Part shown: piece after piece, positions 32,583 to 41,488 of the stretch
Layout: each line of letters starts with the position of its first letter
How positions within the stretch are numbered: position 1 is the first letter of the stretch
Assembly: GCA_949752745.1 (NCBI GenBank)
Contig: OX457027.1
Coordinates: forward strand, 89,797,720-89,861,719
DNA: 64,000 nucleotides
Direction: 5' to 3'
Origin: Protula sp. h YS-2021
Taxonomy: Eukaryota > Annelida > Polychaeta > Sabellida > Serpulidae
Made by a program: the position numbers and the translations under genes
The notes under the pieces: generated by a model
Told to the model about the DNA's origin: nothing
What the model saw: only the letters and a program-made list of their open reading frames with translations
Databases searched by the model: none

Positions 32583-33635
32583 ATGGAGACGTCTCGAAAA
32601 GCAGCAACGGCTAGCAACATGGAAATTGATAGCCTGTTCAGCAATGAAACAATGGCTTTTACAGATGCAGTTTTAACTGCAGAGGAGACTGCTACCTTCC
32701 TAAGTACACTAGCAGAAGCTGAAAAAGCCTTGGAGGAAGCATTAGAGGCTCCGTCAGACGTGTCTACAGTACAGCAAACTAGGCCTGAAGAAGTACAGCC
32801 AGTACAGCAAGCAATGCCCGATCCCGAGAGATCTGACTATCCGTTCTGGGTTGCCAATGCGCTTGTAAATTGTAGTGCCAAGCCACTTAGTACAAAGTTA
32901 CAGGCTCATCTAGAGCATCTTGAGGAGGAAGAAGTGGTCATGTCAAGCGATGACGACGGTGACGACGACAATGACGACAACGACGATGACGACAGCGACG
33001 ACGATGACAAGCAGCTCAAATCTAAATTCGAATTGAGCAAAACTATTCCTGTTACTGAGGAAGACGTCACGCTGTTGAAGCGAAACTTTCAAGCAGTGAT
33101 TCCTCTGATCGATTGCAACATTTTATGGTGTTTATGTGAAGAAGGCTTTTTCGATCAGCACACATATATGTACCTAACGGAAGAAGTGAACACTGTCATT
33201 CAGCTTATCTACATGCTAGAAGGAAACATAGAGCATCTTCCCGAGTCAGAGCCGCAGTTCTCCGAAGCCATGACCCGACGTTTCGTTCAACTTATTCGAA
33301 GTCTTCATGAGGAACTTTTTAAGACTTTATCTCTACCGACGCCAAAGTGTGTTGATGAGGATCGCGATTCCAAATGTGCAAAGGTCATGCTACATGGCTT
33401 CAAGTACCTTGAAGAACGTATTAAGGTGTATGATATGATGGCTTACCTCTATGAAAAAGGACATTTCACCATACCAATGCTCTTTCAATGGATAATTGGG
33501 AGTCGCAAACGAGGAGACTTTTTAGTGATTGTTATGAGACAATCTTTGACAGACGGTTTGCCAACAGCCTTTCTGGATGGTTTCAACGAGATCACTCCGC
33601 GAATTTGCAAGTATCTCATGAAAACATACATGTAA
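32583..33635 (+). CDS. Tandem CARD-like (death-fold) protein of the Polinton
   Basis: 350 codons from the first ATG. Residues about 1-110 are low in structure. About 125-145 are an Asp-rich acidic tract. About 165-215 (LLKRNFQAVIPLID, NILWCLCEEGFFDQ, then YLTEEVNTVIQLIYML) follow the helix pattern of a CARD. About 275-335 (RIKVYDMMAYLYEKGHFT, then RKRGDFLVIVMRQSLTDGLPTAF) look like a second CARD, including the short Gly turn before the last helix. CARDs mediate homotypic contacts in apoptosis and innate signalling. A viral modulator of host death or immune signalling is the natural inference. The fold assignment is by eye and needs a structure prediction. Confidence 0.6.
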   Translation: METSRKAATASNMEIDSLFSNETMAFTDAVLTAEETATFLSTLAEAEKALEEALEAPSDVSTVQQTRPEEVQPVQQAMPDPERSDYPFWVANALVNCSAKPLSTKLQAHLEHLEEEEVVMSSDDDGDDDNDDNDDDDSDDDDKQLKSKFELSKTIPVTEEDVTLLKRNFQAVIPLIDCNILWCLCEEGFFDQHTYMYLTEEVNTVIQLIYMLEGNIEHLPESEPQFSEAMTRRFVQLIRSLHEELFKTLSLPTPKCVDEDRDSKCAKVMLHGFKYLEERIKVYDMMAYLYEKGHFTIPMLFQWIIGSRKRGDFLVIVMRQSLTDGLPTAFLDGFNEITPRICKYLMKTYM

Positions 33636-33640
33636 TGTCC

Positions 33641-33651
33641 ATATAAAAGGA
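33641..33651 (+). promoter_or_regulatory. TATA box between the CARD-like gene and the next
   Basis: catataaaagg, about 45 bp before the ATG at 33690, suggests the following gene has its own promoter. Confidence 0.5.
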
Positions 33652-33689
33652 GTGAGGTGTCAAGTGCAGTCATCATTCAACGCGCAGCC

Positions 33690-34310
33690 ATGGAGAAGAC
33701 AAGCAGCTTTAAAATTAGTGCAAACTTAACCATTACTGTGGAGCATGGACAATTTGGATTATTTATTCGAATCAAACGTGGAGAGAGATGGCTTGCTTTA
33801 TCACCATCCTTGTGGAAGATTGTGTGCCTGAACTTAGCAAGATTACGCGACATTGGCTTCAAACTGTACTTAACGCAAACGAAGTGGCTTGAAGTCATTT
33901 CATACTTGGATATGCGCTATGTGAGTTTTGTGCAAGCATCACTGTTTGAAGGGAAAGAATACAAGTATTACATCAACATGAATGATGGTGAATGGGAGAC
34001 ATTGCTTCAGGAGATGGATAGCATTAACTCAACCTTATTGCCATGTACGGAATGTCATGGCAAGAAAACTCCTATCAAGCTGCAAAAGGACAATCGGATG
34101 AAAGTGTCAAAGTTATCTAAGAAAAGACTGGCTGAAGTTCAATTGGAGAATATGGATGTGCAAAATCAACTTGGACTTACCTGTGAATATTGCGGTGCTT
34201 ACGGATATGCTGAGGATTATGATTGTCACTGCCACAAGTACAATTGCAAGTTGTGTGAACCAGACAACTTCTGCAACAAGTGCGGCTTACTAACTGTTTC
34301 TGTGGAGTAA
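33690..34310 (+). CDS. Polinton small-protein paralogue with C-terminal Cys-rich zinc-ribbon-like tail
   Basis: 206 codons from the ATG at 33690. The N-terminal two thirds have a repeated strand-helix pattern ending in a Trp: ...LALSPSLWKIV..., LYLTQTKWLEVISYLD and YYINMNDGEWETLLQEMDS. The same pattern appears in minus-strand genes at 41787-42158 and 41391-41790, so these are probably paralogues within the element. The C-terminus has Cys pairs CTEC, CEYC, then CHCH, CKLC and CNKC, which should bind zinc. The strand pattern loosely resembles a PC4-like ssDNA-binding fold, which is inference. Confidence 0.6.
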   Translation: MEKTSSFKISANLTITVEHGQFGLFIRIKRGERWLALSPSLWKIVCLNLARLRDIGFKLYLTQTKWLEVISYLDMRYVSFVQASLFEGKEYKYYINMNDGEWETLLQEMDSINSTLLPCTECHGKKTPIKLQKDNRMKVSKLSKKRLAEVQLENMDVQNQLGLTCEYCGAYGYAEDYDCHCHKYNCKLCEPDNFCNKCGLLTVSVE

Positions 34311-34374
34311 GACTGAGAGTCATTTGCTTACCAGCCGCCACAGTGTGCAGACGTGTTATATGGACATGTGAAAG

Positions 34375-34662
34375 ATGGATGTAGAAACGTGTTTCATGGA
34401 CAAGTATGTGGACTACATGATAAGTGAACTGGCACGTTTTGGATCTATTCAACAACAACTGCAGCACTTTGACATTTATTGGGAACTTGCTCATTCCACG
34501 TTGAACGTACCAAACTCACGCGAGGATTTCATCAAAGAGTGTATGTTTTCAAACATTGGTGGAGCTGAGGAGTTTGATGTGGAAGCAGCATATCACTTCG
34601 CTCGATTTGATCCAAGACTGTTTGATGAAGTGAGAGAGTGGTTAATCTACATTGCAGTATAA
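34375..34662 (+). CDS. Polinton small hypothetical protein A
   Basis: 95 codons, helical, acidic, ending FDEVREWLIYIAV. Its stop overlaps the ATG of the next gene (TAATG, 34660-34664). That neighbour ends in a matching FDELSSWLIYI segment, so the two look like tandem paralogues. No family recognised. Confidence 0.55.
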   Translation: MDVETCFMDKYVDYMISELARFGSIQQQLQHFDIYWELAHSTLNVPNSREDFIKECMFSNIGGAEEFDVEAAYHFARFDPRLFDEVREWLIYIAV

Positions 34663-34994
34663 TGGTGGACATTACATTGAGACAATATATTGTGCAAAAA
34701 ACATATTGTGAAGAAATGTTATTAGCTGTAAAAAAGTTTGCATGTTTAGTATGCCCTGCTTGTCAAAATGAAGAGTGTTCAGAACATATGTGTCATTCTA
34801 CATGTGTCTATACATATTGGAATGAAGCTAAATATTACATTCATTTAGATAAAGTGTTAGATATTGCAAATCAACGTTGTGAAAAATATGGTGTAGATGC
34901 TATCACATTTGATGAATTAAGTAGCTGGTTAATATACATTGAAGATCAATGGACTTCAATTATTCACACCATTGTATCAATACTTGATTTGTAA
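34662..34994 (+). CDS. Polinton small hypothetical protein B, Cys-rich middle
   Basis: 110 codons from the ATG overlapping the previous stop. A CLVCPACQNEEC...HMCH cluster (about residues 28-48) suggests a zinc site. The end, ITFDELSSWLIYIEDQW, parallels the C-terminus of the preceding gene. Function unknown. Confidence 0.55.
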   Translation: MVDITLRQYIVQKTYCEEMLLAVKKFACLVCPACQNEECSEHMCHSTCVYTYWNEAKYYIHLDKVLDIANQRCEKYGVDAITFDELSSWLIYIEDQWTSIIHTIVSILDL

Positions 34995-35105
34995 GACATG
35001 TTGATAAAAATAAAATTTAAGATGTGTTGATAAAATGCATGATATGTTGATAAAATGTTAGATGCGTTGATAAAATAAAATGCAAGATATGTTAACAAGT
35101 GTTGA
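34995..35105. repeat. Short tandem repeat upstream of the integrase
   Basis: About four copies of a unit like agatgtgttgataaaatg between the upstream small gene and the integrase ATG. It may act as the promoter region of the plus-strand late gene block, but no clear TATA box is seen. Confidence 0.55.
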
Positions 35106-35120
35106 TCATTTAGTGTTAAC

Positions 35121-36221
35121 ATGTCGACGTGGAAAGACTACTTAACCAATATTTACTTTAAACCTGGTCAACCCGGGGCATTTGCTGGTCCTTACAAACT
35201 TTATCACATATTAAAAAAACATGATCAGCCAGTCACTCATTCACAAGTGAAGAAATGGTTACAGGATCAAGATGCCTTCAGTTTACTACAACCTGTAAAA
35301 TATAGGTTTAAAAGGCAACGTGTCATTACACGTGGAATTGATGACATGTGGGATATTGATTTAGCTGACATGGGAAACATAGCTTCCTATAATGATGATA
35401 CCCACTTTTTATTGGTTGTCATTGATGTGTTTTCCAAATATTAATGGGTGCAACCATTACCTAATAAATCACATTCCAGCGTCATAGAAGCCTTTCGAAA
35501 GATTTTTCAAGAAACACAACGAAGACCACGAACTCGAAGGTCAGATAAAGGAACTGAATTTAAAAACAGATGGGTAAAAGTATTTTTGAAGAAGGAGGGA
35601 ATACATGCCTATACGACAAAGAATGAAACCAAAGCCAACTTTGCTGAGAGAGTCATTCGTACTCTAAAGGGAATGATGTATCGATATTTCCTTCATAATC
35701 AAACGTATCGATATATGGACATCCTTCCAGACTTAGTGTATAATTATAACCATAGACCTCATGGCTCCCTCCCTAATAAGTATGCTCCTGCAGATATTCG
35801 TAAAGACATAGAATCGAAAGTGTAGAAGTATATGTATGTAGACAAATTGAAATTAAAACCAAAGAAGAAAAAACCCTACAAATTTAAAATTGGTGATCAG
35901 GTTCGCATTTCTCACATGAAATATGTATTTCAACGGGATTATCATATAAAGTGGACGCAAGAAGTGTTCATTATCACACATCGTTGTAAGAAGCAAGGAA
36001 TACACTTGTATCGTGTGAAAGACTTTTTGGATGAAGATATTGACGGTCATTTTTATGAAGAAGAACTGCAGAAAGTGACAAAAGATATTGAATCAGTCTA
36101 CAGAATTGAAAAGGTCTTGAAAACACGAAAAAGACGAGGTGTTAAAGAATTATTTGTGAAGTGGTTAGGTTGGCCAAAGAAGTTTAACAGTTGGGTGAAA
36201 GAAACAGATATTCGAAAATGA
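35121..36221 (+). pseudogene. Polinton integrase with chromodomain, two in-frame stops
   Basis: One continuous frame of 366 codons interrupted by TAA at 35442-35444 and TAG at 35823-35825. It is a retroviral-type DDE integrase. An N-terminal zinc-free helical region precedes the core, whose D,D,E residues are at about D80 (WDIDLADM), D142 (SDKGTEF) and E176 (NFAERVIRTLKG), a D-34-E spacing. The C-terminus (about 320-366) is a chromodomain (YRIEKVLKTR, LFVKWLGW, FNSWVKE). It inserts the linear element into the host. Its last codons overlap the ATPase start by ATGA. The two stops inactivate this copy unless read through. Confidence 0.9.
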
Positions 36222-36877
36222 AGCATCCATTCACGTGTTTGGTCTCTGGACCTACAGGCAGTGGTAAAACTTCTCTAGTTAGAGAAATTCTAGAACAAAA
36301 GTTAATTAAACCCTCTCCAAAAACCATTTTATGGCTCTATGCAGCAGATCAGCCTTTGTATAAGGGAATGAAAGGTGTGGAATTTTACCAAGGCATTCCA
36401 GATAACATTGAAGAGCGTTTTAACCCGAAAAAACCAAATTTACTCATCATTGATGACTTAATGACCAAATGCCATAGTGATGAACGCATGACACGTCTCT
36501 TTAGTGTTGGCAGCAGTCATCAAAATCTAAGCATTATTTTTATTGTGCATAATTTGTTTCATCATGGTAGAGAAATGCGTAATATTAGTTTGAATACACA
36601 TTACATCATTCTGTTTAAAAATCCTAGGGACAGTCAACAAATAAGTACAATAGCGCGACAAATGTGTCCTGGAAAATCTCAATTTCTCATAGAAGCCTAT
36701 CAAGATGCTATCAGCAAACCTCATGGCTATTTATTCATTGATTTGAAGCCGAAGACAAATGATCAACTACGTATTCGCACAGGCATTTTACCAAAAGATA
36801 CACATTACGTATATGTTGATAAGGTAGCGTATGAACAAGAACCAAGTCATTTAACCATTCGCAGCCAAGATGTCTAA
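36218..36877 (+). CDS. Polinton DNA-packaging ATPase (FtsK/HerA, A32-like)
   Basis: 219 residues. Walker A GPTGSGKT at 11-18; Walker B NLLIIDDL at 74-81; then an arginine-rich strand region HQNLSIIFIVHN. The start at 36218 is chosen because ATGA overlaps the integrase stop, the same coupling used down this gene block, and the Walker A lies at the usual distance from it. It pumps the genome into preformed capsids. Length and motifs match the Polinton/adenovirus-like packaging ATPases. The frame is intact. Confidence 0.92.
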   Translation: MKHPFTCLVSGPTGSGKTSLVREILEQKLIKPSPKTILWLYAADQPLYKGMKGVEFYQGIPDNIEERFNPKKPNLLIIDDLMTKCHSDERMTRLFSVGSSHQNLSIIFIVHNLFHHGREMRNISLNTHYIILFKNPRDSQQISTIARQMCPGKSQFLIEAYQDAISKPHGYLFIDLKPKTNDQLRIRTGILPKDTHYVYVDKVAYEQEPSHLTIRSQDV

Positions 36878-37196
36878 ACGTATTCAAGCGAATCAACCTT
36901 TCCTTCACTTGCTCGCACGCAGCGGGCCTAAACGACGTAAATCCTTACTGCAACAAGCTACTAAGGAGGAATTAACTAGCTTGTTTGAAATTTGCTTGAA
37001 TATATTGCGGGGACATTTACCCTTAAGCTCAAAAAGGTATAAGTTATTCAAGCGTGAACGTCATACCCTACGTACACTGGCAAATAAGAAGATATCACTT
37101 CGAAGAAAAAAGAAGTTGGTTAATCAGAAAGGAGGATTTATTGGAGCTATTGCTAAATTTGCATTACCCTTGTTAGCTCAGTTGCTGTTAAAATGA
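36870..37196 (+). CDS. Polinton small basic protein with hydrophobic tail
   Basis: 108 codons, overlapping the ATPase by 8 nt and the next gene by ATGA. Very basic (KRRKS..., SLRRKKKLVNQ), then NQKGGFIGAIAKF and a hydrophobic Leu-rich end. Proteins of this shape are common next to the ATPase in animal Polintons. The GG could be a site for the adenain-like protease, and the tail could be membrane-active. A core/DNA-binding or membrane-lytic role is inference. Confidence 0.7.
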   Translation: MSKRIQANQPFLHLLARSGPKRRKSLLQQATKEELTSLFEICLNILRGHLPLSSKRYKLFKRERHTLRTLANKKISLRRKKKLVNQKGGFIGAIAKFALPLLAQLLLK

Positions 37197-37783
37197 AACA
37201 TACTTTGAAAATGGTTCTCATTCCTGAATATGAATATAAAATGTTGTTAGAAAAGAAGGGAAAAGATGTTGAAATCAAAACGAAAGTGAATAAACTTTTA
37301 CGTGGGAAACGAACTCGTGAAAAAGCAATAGAAATGTCTCAAGTGCTTGGACGTCATTTACGAACAATTCAATCACAACAACAACGACAAAAGTCTGTTA
37401 CAGCATCTAATGCAGAAAAATCAGAAAAGTCCCAACAGTTTCTAAACCATTTTCAACCTATTTATCATGTAAAACTAACACAACTTCTGGGAGAACTTAA
37501 GAAATATGGTACGAGATGGACAGATAAAAATGAACTTGTTTTAAAAACAGGTACTGTCATTACAAATTCTAACATTATTGATTTGTTGAAAGAAGCATTG
37601 GTTGCTACAAAAAGAAAAGAACGACGAGAACCACCGCGTGGTTGGAAGCAGTTTATTGAGGAAATTGTAGACGCTAATATTCCAAAAACTGTTTTTGGTA
37701 AAAAGACAACTCGTGAAGATATTACAAAAGAGCAACAACAACGTCAACAAAGATTGTTTCCAGAAGGATGGGAAACTTTTTAA
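37193..37783 (+). CDS. Polinton conserved protein of unknown function
   Basis: 196 codons, very basic and Gln-rich in the middle. The C-terminal half has a KYGTRWTDKNELVLKTG segment, then NIIDLLKEAL and PPRGWKQFIEEIVDANIP, a layout I associate with a recurrent Polinton protein of unknown role. It overlaps the next gene by 16 nt. Translational coupling with the capsid block points to a virion or assembly function. Confidence 0.65.
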   Translation: MKHTLKMVLIPEYEYKMLLEKKGKDVEIKTKVNKLLRGKRTREKAIEMSQVLGRHLRTIQSQQQRQKSVTASNAEKSEKSQQFLNHFQPIYHVKLTQLLGELKKYGTRWTDKNELVLKTGTVITNSNIIDLLKEALVATKRKERREPPRGWKQFIEEIVDANIPKTVFGKKTTREDITKEQQQRQQRLFPEGWETF

Positions 37784-37977
37784 CATGGATTAAAGAGCTA
37801 TGGTGTTGTTGTTGTAAAGAAAATGGAAATAAAAATACTATTCCTGTAAAAATTAGGTGTGTTAGTGCTTGTTGTCAGGGAGAAGTAGTAGATACCAATT
37901 TAGATCATGTAGATAGCAATTTAGACAATAATGTAGACAGCAATGTAGAAAGTGAGGATGAAGAGTGTCAAACATGA
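37768..37977 (+). CDS. Small acylated membrane-anchored protein (predicted)
   Basis: 69 codons beginning MGNFLTW, a consensus N-myristoylation site (Gly2, Thr6), followed by a CCCC cluster at about residues 13-16 that would suit palmitoylation. The rest is hydrophilic with a NLDxVDSNLDNNVDSNVES acidic repeat. It should sit on the cytoplasmic face of membranes. Its place in the capsid gene block suggests a role in membrane association, entry or egress. No homologue recognised. Confidence 0.55.
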   Translation: MGNFLTWIKELWCCCCKENGNKNTIPVKIRCVSACCQGEVVDTNLDHVDSNLDNNVDSNVESEDEECQT

Positions 37978-38031
37978 AGAAATGTATATACACATCTAGT
38001 CTATCTACATCACATAAACGATTTAGCTGCC

Positions 38032-38796
38032 ATGGAGTCAACAAGTTTTTACATTACTTTACCTAGCAATGCTAATATGAACTATTATCCCAACAACAAG
38101 ACTTCAAATTATCAAATTCGTATGTCTCGAACCATCTATCTGAACGGAAAATATGAAGTGGCTTTAGCTGAAATTCAATATCCACATACATGGACAACCA
38201 TGAGACATGGAATGGACTATTCTATTCAGCATCGACAACAACCACTGAATACTGTTGTTCTTGACACAATCAATATTCCTTATGGTTACTACAGATCCAT
38301 ACAAGAGATATGTCAGGCAGTCAATAAAGAAGCAACTAATTCTATGAAAGATGACCTTAAAGAAGCTATTCAGATAAAGTATGATAAAATTAGACGACGT
38401 GTTTTTCTATTTCTAAATTATGGCTTTGAAGTATCATTCTCCACTGGATTGGCTGAGATTTTAGGATTTATCCCAGATCAATGGTATACTGAAACGTGCA
38501 CAGCTGAACATAAAGCTGATGTGAAACAGGGATTTTATACACTTTATGTGTACTGTAGTATTTGTGAGCCACAAGTTGTTGGTGATTATTATGTTCCTTT
38601 GCTACGTTCTGTTGGAATACAAGGACATGATGGAGACATTATCATGAAAAGTTATGGAGAACCTCATTATGTTCCTGTAAACACATCCAAATTTGACGTA
38701 AAAGAAATGAATATTAAGGACGACAGAGGCTATAATGTTCCATTTCAAACTGGAAAGGTGATCTGTAAACTTCATTTTCGACCAAAAACATTATGA
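38032..38796 (+). CDS. Polinton minor capsid (penton-like) protein
   Basis: 254 codons, intact. The N-terminal region (SFYITLPSNANMNYYPNNKT, then YLNGKYEVALAEIQYPHTW) is the signature of Polinton/adintovirus penton-type proteins, expected to be a single jelly roll at the icosahedral vertices. The stop is overlapped by the ATG of the next gene (ATGA, 38793-38796). Confidence 0.85.
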   Translation: MESTSFYITLPSNANMNYYPNNKTSNYQIRMSRTIYLNGKYEVALAEIQYPHTWTTMRHGMDYSIQHRQQPLNTVVLDTINIPYGYYRSIQEICQAVNKEATNSMKDDLKEAIQIKYDKIRRRVFLFLNYGFEVSFSTGLAEILGFIPDQWYTETCTAEHKADVKQGFYTLYVYCSICEPQVVGDYYVPLLRSVGIQGHDGDIIMKSYGEPHYVPVNTSKFDVKEMNIKDDRGYNVPFQTGKVICKLHFRPKTL

Positions 38797-39167
38797 AAGC
38801 ATACACACACAATCCATCTATATATCGCAACCATTTTCTTCGCCAAGTGGGTGGAGAATAACCAGGATTTAAAGGAGCGCGAATACAATATGGAGATGAT
38901 ATTGGTTCAATACTGGGATCATTGGCTCGAAAAGCTATTCCACTGCTTAAGACAGGGGCTAAAATCGTTGCACCACATCTTAAAAGGGCTGCAAAAGATA
39001 TTGCGAAAGATGTTACAGGTCGAGTAGCACAACGTATGTTTTGTGGTGGGTTACGAGGACAAAAGAGACCGAAACGAGCAAAACGTGTCAGAAGGCGAAA
39101 GGCGGCTAAACGGATAACATCAAAAAACATAAGAAAGATATTTTTTAATCATGTCTTTAATTCATAA
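38793..39167 (+). pseudogene. pVI-like internal capsid protein with early stop
   Basis: The frame opening at the ATGA overlap runs 22 codons to a TAA (38859-38861), then stays open to 39167. The first part ends QVGGE, a GG sequence like adenain cleavage sites. Downstream come PGFKGARIQYG..., IGSILGSLARKAIPLLKTGA and a basic tail (KRPKRAKRVRRRKAAKR), matching the layout of Polinton pVI-like or membrane-lytic proteins. Restart at 38922 would give a shortened 81-residue product. Its end overlaps the major capsid start. Confidence 0.6.
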
Positions 39168-40524
39168 TCATTCTTGTGAATGTAGCCTTTCTCCATTAGA
39201 ATGGTTTCACATACCACCAACGCAAACTGCTGTAGAAAAAAGTTATAATGTAGACTATCAACCAATGACTACCATTAGAGAGGGTGCTCCTATAGAATTC
39301 TACATTCCTGCGAGTACAGAAGAATATCTAGATTTAAAGAACAGTAAACTCCATATTGTATGTCGCATTGTCAAGGCTGATGGAACACTGTGTGGTATAG
39401 ATGATAACGTGTCATGTATCAATGATTTGTTTAATGGGTTATGGTCCAATATTGAATTATTTCTAAATGATCGTTTGATATCACATAGTAACAATACCCA
39501 TGGTTATACCAGCATCATATCTCATCTCATTCATGACTCGGAAGAAAGTCTCAATTCTGAGCGCTCTATGCGTCTCATCTTTAAAGATACTGCCGGGTCA
39601 ATGAATACTCATGAGGTGAAAAGACCTAATCATGAAAGATATGTATCAGGTTTTCATGTAAATATTGAAGGTGGTGATATAGCTGAAAAAGGAAATAATG
39701 GTTTACATAATCGCTATTTGTATACACGTCTAAGCCGTGAGTTTATGCTTACAGGCGGTTTAAGGGTAGATTTGTTTGAGCAGGATCGTTATCTTCCTAA
39801 TGGTGTTAGTATGAAATTACGTTTACATAGACAAAAAGATGGATATGTATTAATGGCTGCAAATAATGGTTTTAAAGTAGAAGTGAGAGAAGCGTTTTTA
39901 ACCATTCGCAAAGTGAGGGTTAGTCCAGGTATTCAGTTGGGGCATGCAGATGCATTGATGAAAAGTTCTGCTAAGTTTATTGTTAATAGAAAAGAATGTA
40001 AAGTTTTAGCTATTCCAACTGGATTCCAATCTTTTGTGAAAGATAGCATCTTTCTAGGCCAATTACCGAAACGTATTGTCATTGGAATGGTTCATAATGA
40101 ATCCTTTGCTGGAACAGTATTGAGAAATCCATACAATTTTGAACATTTTAATCTTAACTTTATGCAGCTTTACTCTGATGGTGAACCAGTCCTATCCAAA
40201 CCTCTCAAGCTTGATATAAATCAAGGCAAATATCTTGATGCTTTTGAAACTCTTTACAAATCTTTTGATAGATTGGATGGTGAGAAAAGTTCCATTATAA
40301 AACGGGAAGATTGGCCTAGAGGTTATTCTTTGTTTTCTTTTGACTTAACACCTGATTATGATGGTGCTGATCATTATGCCCTTATCAAACATGGAAATTT
40401 GAGACTAGAAATGAATTTTGCTGGTGCCTTGCAAAATACAGTCAATGTTATAGTGTATGCTGAATTTGATAACATTGTTGAAATAAGTGCAAATCGTAGC
40501 ATTCAATTCGACTACCAGTCATGA
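39151..40524 (+). CDS. Polinton major capsid protein (hexon-like, double jelly roll)
   Basis: 457 codons, intact. The start region WFHIPPTQTAVEKSYNVDYQ and the following GAPIEFYIPAS are typical of Polinton major capsid proteins. The sequence is beta-rich throughout, as expected of a double jelly-roll fold forming pseudo-hexameric capsomers. ATG overlaps the pVI-like gene; its stop overlaps the protease ATG. This open frame in a partly broken element suggests recent decay. Confidence 0.88.
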   Translation: MSLIHNHSCECSLSPLEWFHIPPTQTAVEKSYNVDYQPMTTIREGAPIEFYIPASTEEYLDLKNSKLHIVCRIVKADGTLCGIDDNVSCINDLFNGLWSNIELFLNDRLISHSNNTHGYTSIISHLIHDSEESLNSERSMRLIFKDTAGSMNTHEVKRPNHERYVSGFHVNIEGGDIAEKGNNGLHNRYLYTRLSREFMLTGGLRVDLFEQDRYLPNGVSMKLRLHRQKDGYVLMAANNGFKVEVREAFLTIRKVRVSPGIQLGHADALMKSSAKFIVNRKECKVLAIPTGFQSFVKDSIFLGQLPKRIVIGMVHNESFAGTVLRNPYNFEHFNLNFMQLYSDGEPVLSKPLKLDINQGKYLDAFETLYKSFDRLDGEKSSIIKREDWPRGYSLFSFDLTPDYDGADHYALIKHGNLRLEMNFAGALQNTVNVIVYAEFDNIVEISANRSIQFDYQS

Positions 40525-40958
40525 ACACGAAGCAGATAGAAGCCATCCTATCCCATGATGCCACGACAAAAGACTTGTTTCAAGGTGTGTTTGCCATGGA
40601 TCAGTTACCATCTTTACAACGCGGTGCCTATGTCATCAACACAGATGATCATGATGAGCCAGGAGAGCATTGGGTGGCAGTATATTATGACGAAGACCCT
40701 GCAGAATATTTTGACTCTTATGGACTTTTACCTATAGACAGTCGTTTGAACAAGTTTTTAAAGTTTAATTTCATTTATAATTCAGTTCCATTACAAACAC
40801 CGATATCCTCTACATGTGGATTTTATTGTGTGTATTATATAATTCAAAGAGCTCGAGGACATAGTCCTTTTGAAATCATTGATGTATTAAGAAGAAGTGA
40901 TGGTGATTTTGTTGTAAAGGATTTTGTATATAGACATTATAAACCATTATTTTATTGA
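40521..40958 (+). CDS. Polinton adenain-like cysteine protease
   Basis: 145 codons. Catalytic His in GEHWVAVYY (about residue 54), Asp in EYFDSYG (about 66), oxyanion-hole/Cys region SSTCGFYCVYYI with the nucleophile Cys near 108. This is the Ulp1/adenain (C5) layout, used to mature capsid proteins, probably at GG sites such as those in the small basic and pVI-like proteins. The length is shorter than adenovirus protease but usual for Polintons. Last gene of the plus-strand block. Confidence 0.88.
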   Translation: MNTKQIEAILSHDATTKDLFQGVFAMDQLPSLQRGAYVINTDDHDEPGEHWVAVYYDEDPAEYFDSYGLLPIDSRLNKFLKFNFIYNSVPLQTPISSTCGFYCVYYIIQRARGHSPFEIIDVLRRSDGDFVVKDFVYRHYKPLFY

Positions 40959-41024
40959 TGTTGTATTAGTTAAGTTGTATTAGTTAAGTTGTTGGTAATT
41001 GTGAATTGTATTATGAATATTGTA

Positions 41025-41062
41025 AATAAACAAGACAGTTTTATACAACATTCTTTTTTATT
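41025..41062. terminator. Convergent polyadenylation signals
   Basis: AATAAA on the plus strand at 41025-41030 serves the capsid/protease block. TTTATT at 41057-41062 is an AATAAA on the minus strand for the opposing small-gene block ending at 41108. The two transcription units therefore converge here. Confidence 0.6.
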
Positions 41063-41107
41063 GTGTTATACATTATTTACATTTCACAATTATTTTACAT
41101 TAAATTT

Positions 41108-41488
41108 TTATTTTACAAATACATTCAATACATCAATAAACACATGCCATTCATACCAATCTAAATTAATATATGTATCATAGACATTACATTCACGTTT
41201 GTAAATGCTATGAAAACTAGCATAACAATGTCCATTACCAAATTTTATTATTTTAACATCTTCATGTTCAGACAGTTTCAGTTCATATCCATGATCATTC
41301 ATGTCAATGTCCATCACCATAACACACATGGGATGCGTCAGCTCAATGGACTTGGTGCCTCGCATGAGTTGCACTCCTTCCTCTTTGAATTCAAGCGTTA
41401 GGTTCTTTCCAATCCAATGCTTGCAACAGAGTGTACCATTCCACTGTGTTGAGGGTGATGTAGTCGTAGCGTTCTGTAAGCTCGTCAT
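41108..41488 (-). CDS. Polinton small-gene family member (minus strand, distal)
   Basis: 126 codons from the ATG at 41488, although its first 30 codons overlap the end of the preceding gene in another frame, so the true start may be downstream (for example the Met in QLMRGTKSIEL). It ends INLDWYEWHVFIDVLNVF, the same strand-then-Trp-helix pattern as its neighbours and the plus-strand gene at 33690. Possibly the continuation of the broken gene at 41391-41790 after a frameshift. Unknown function. Confidence 0.45.
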   Translation of the reverse strand: MTSLQNATTTSPSTQWNGTLCCKHWIGKNLTLEFKEEGVQLMRGTKSIELTHPMCVMVMDIDMNDHGYELKLSEHEDVKIIKFGNGHCYASFHSIYKRECNVYDTYINLDWYEWHVFIDVLNVFVK

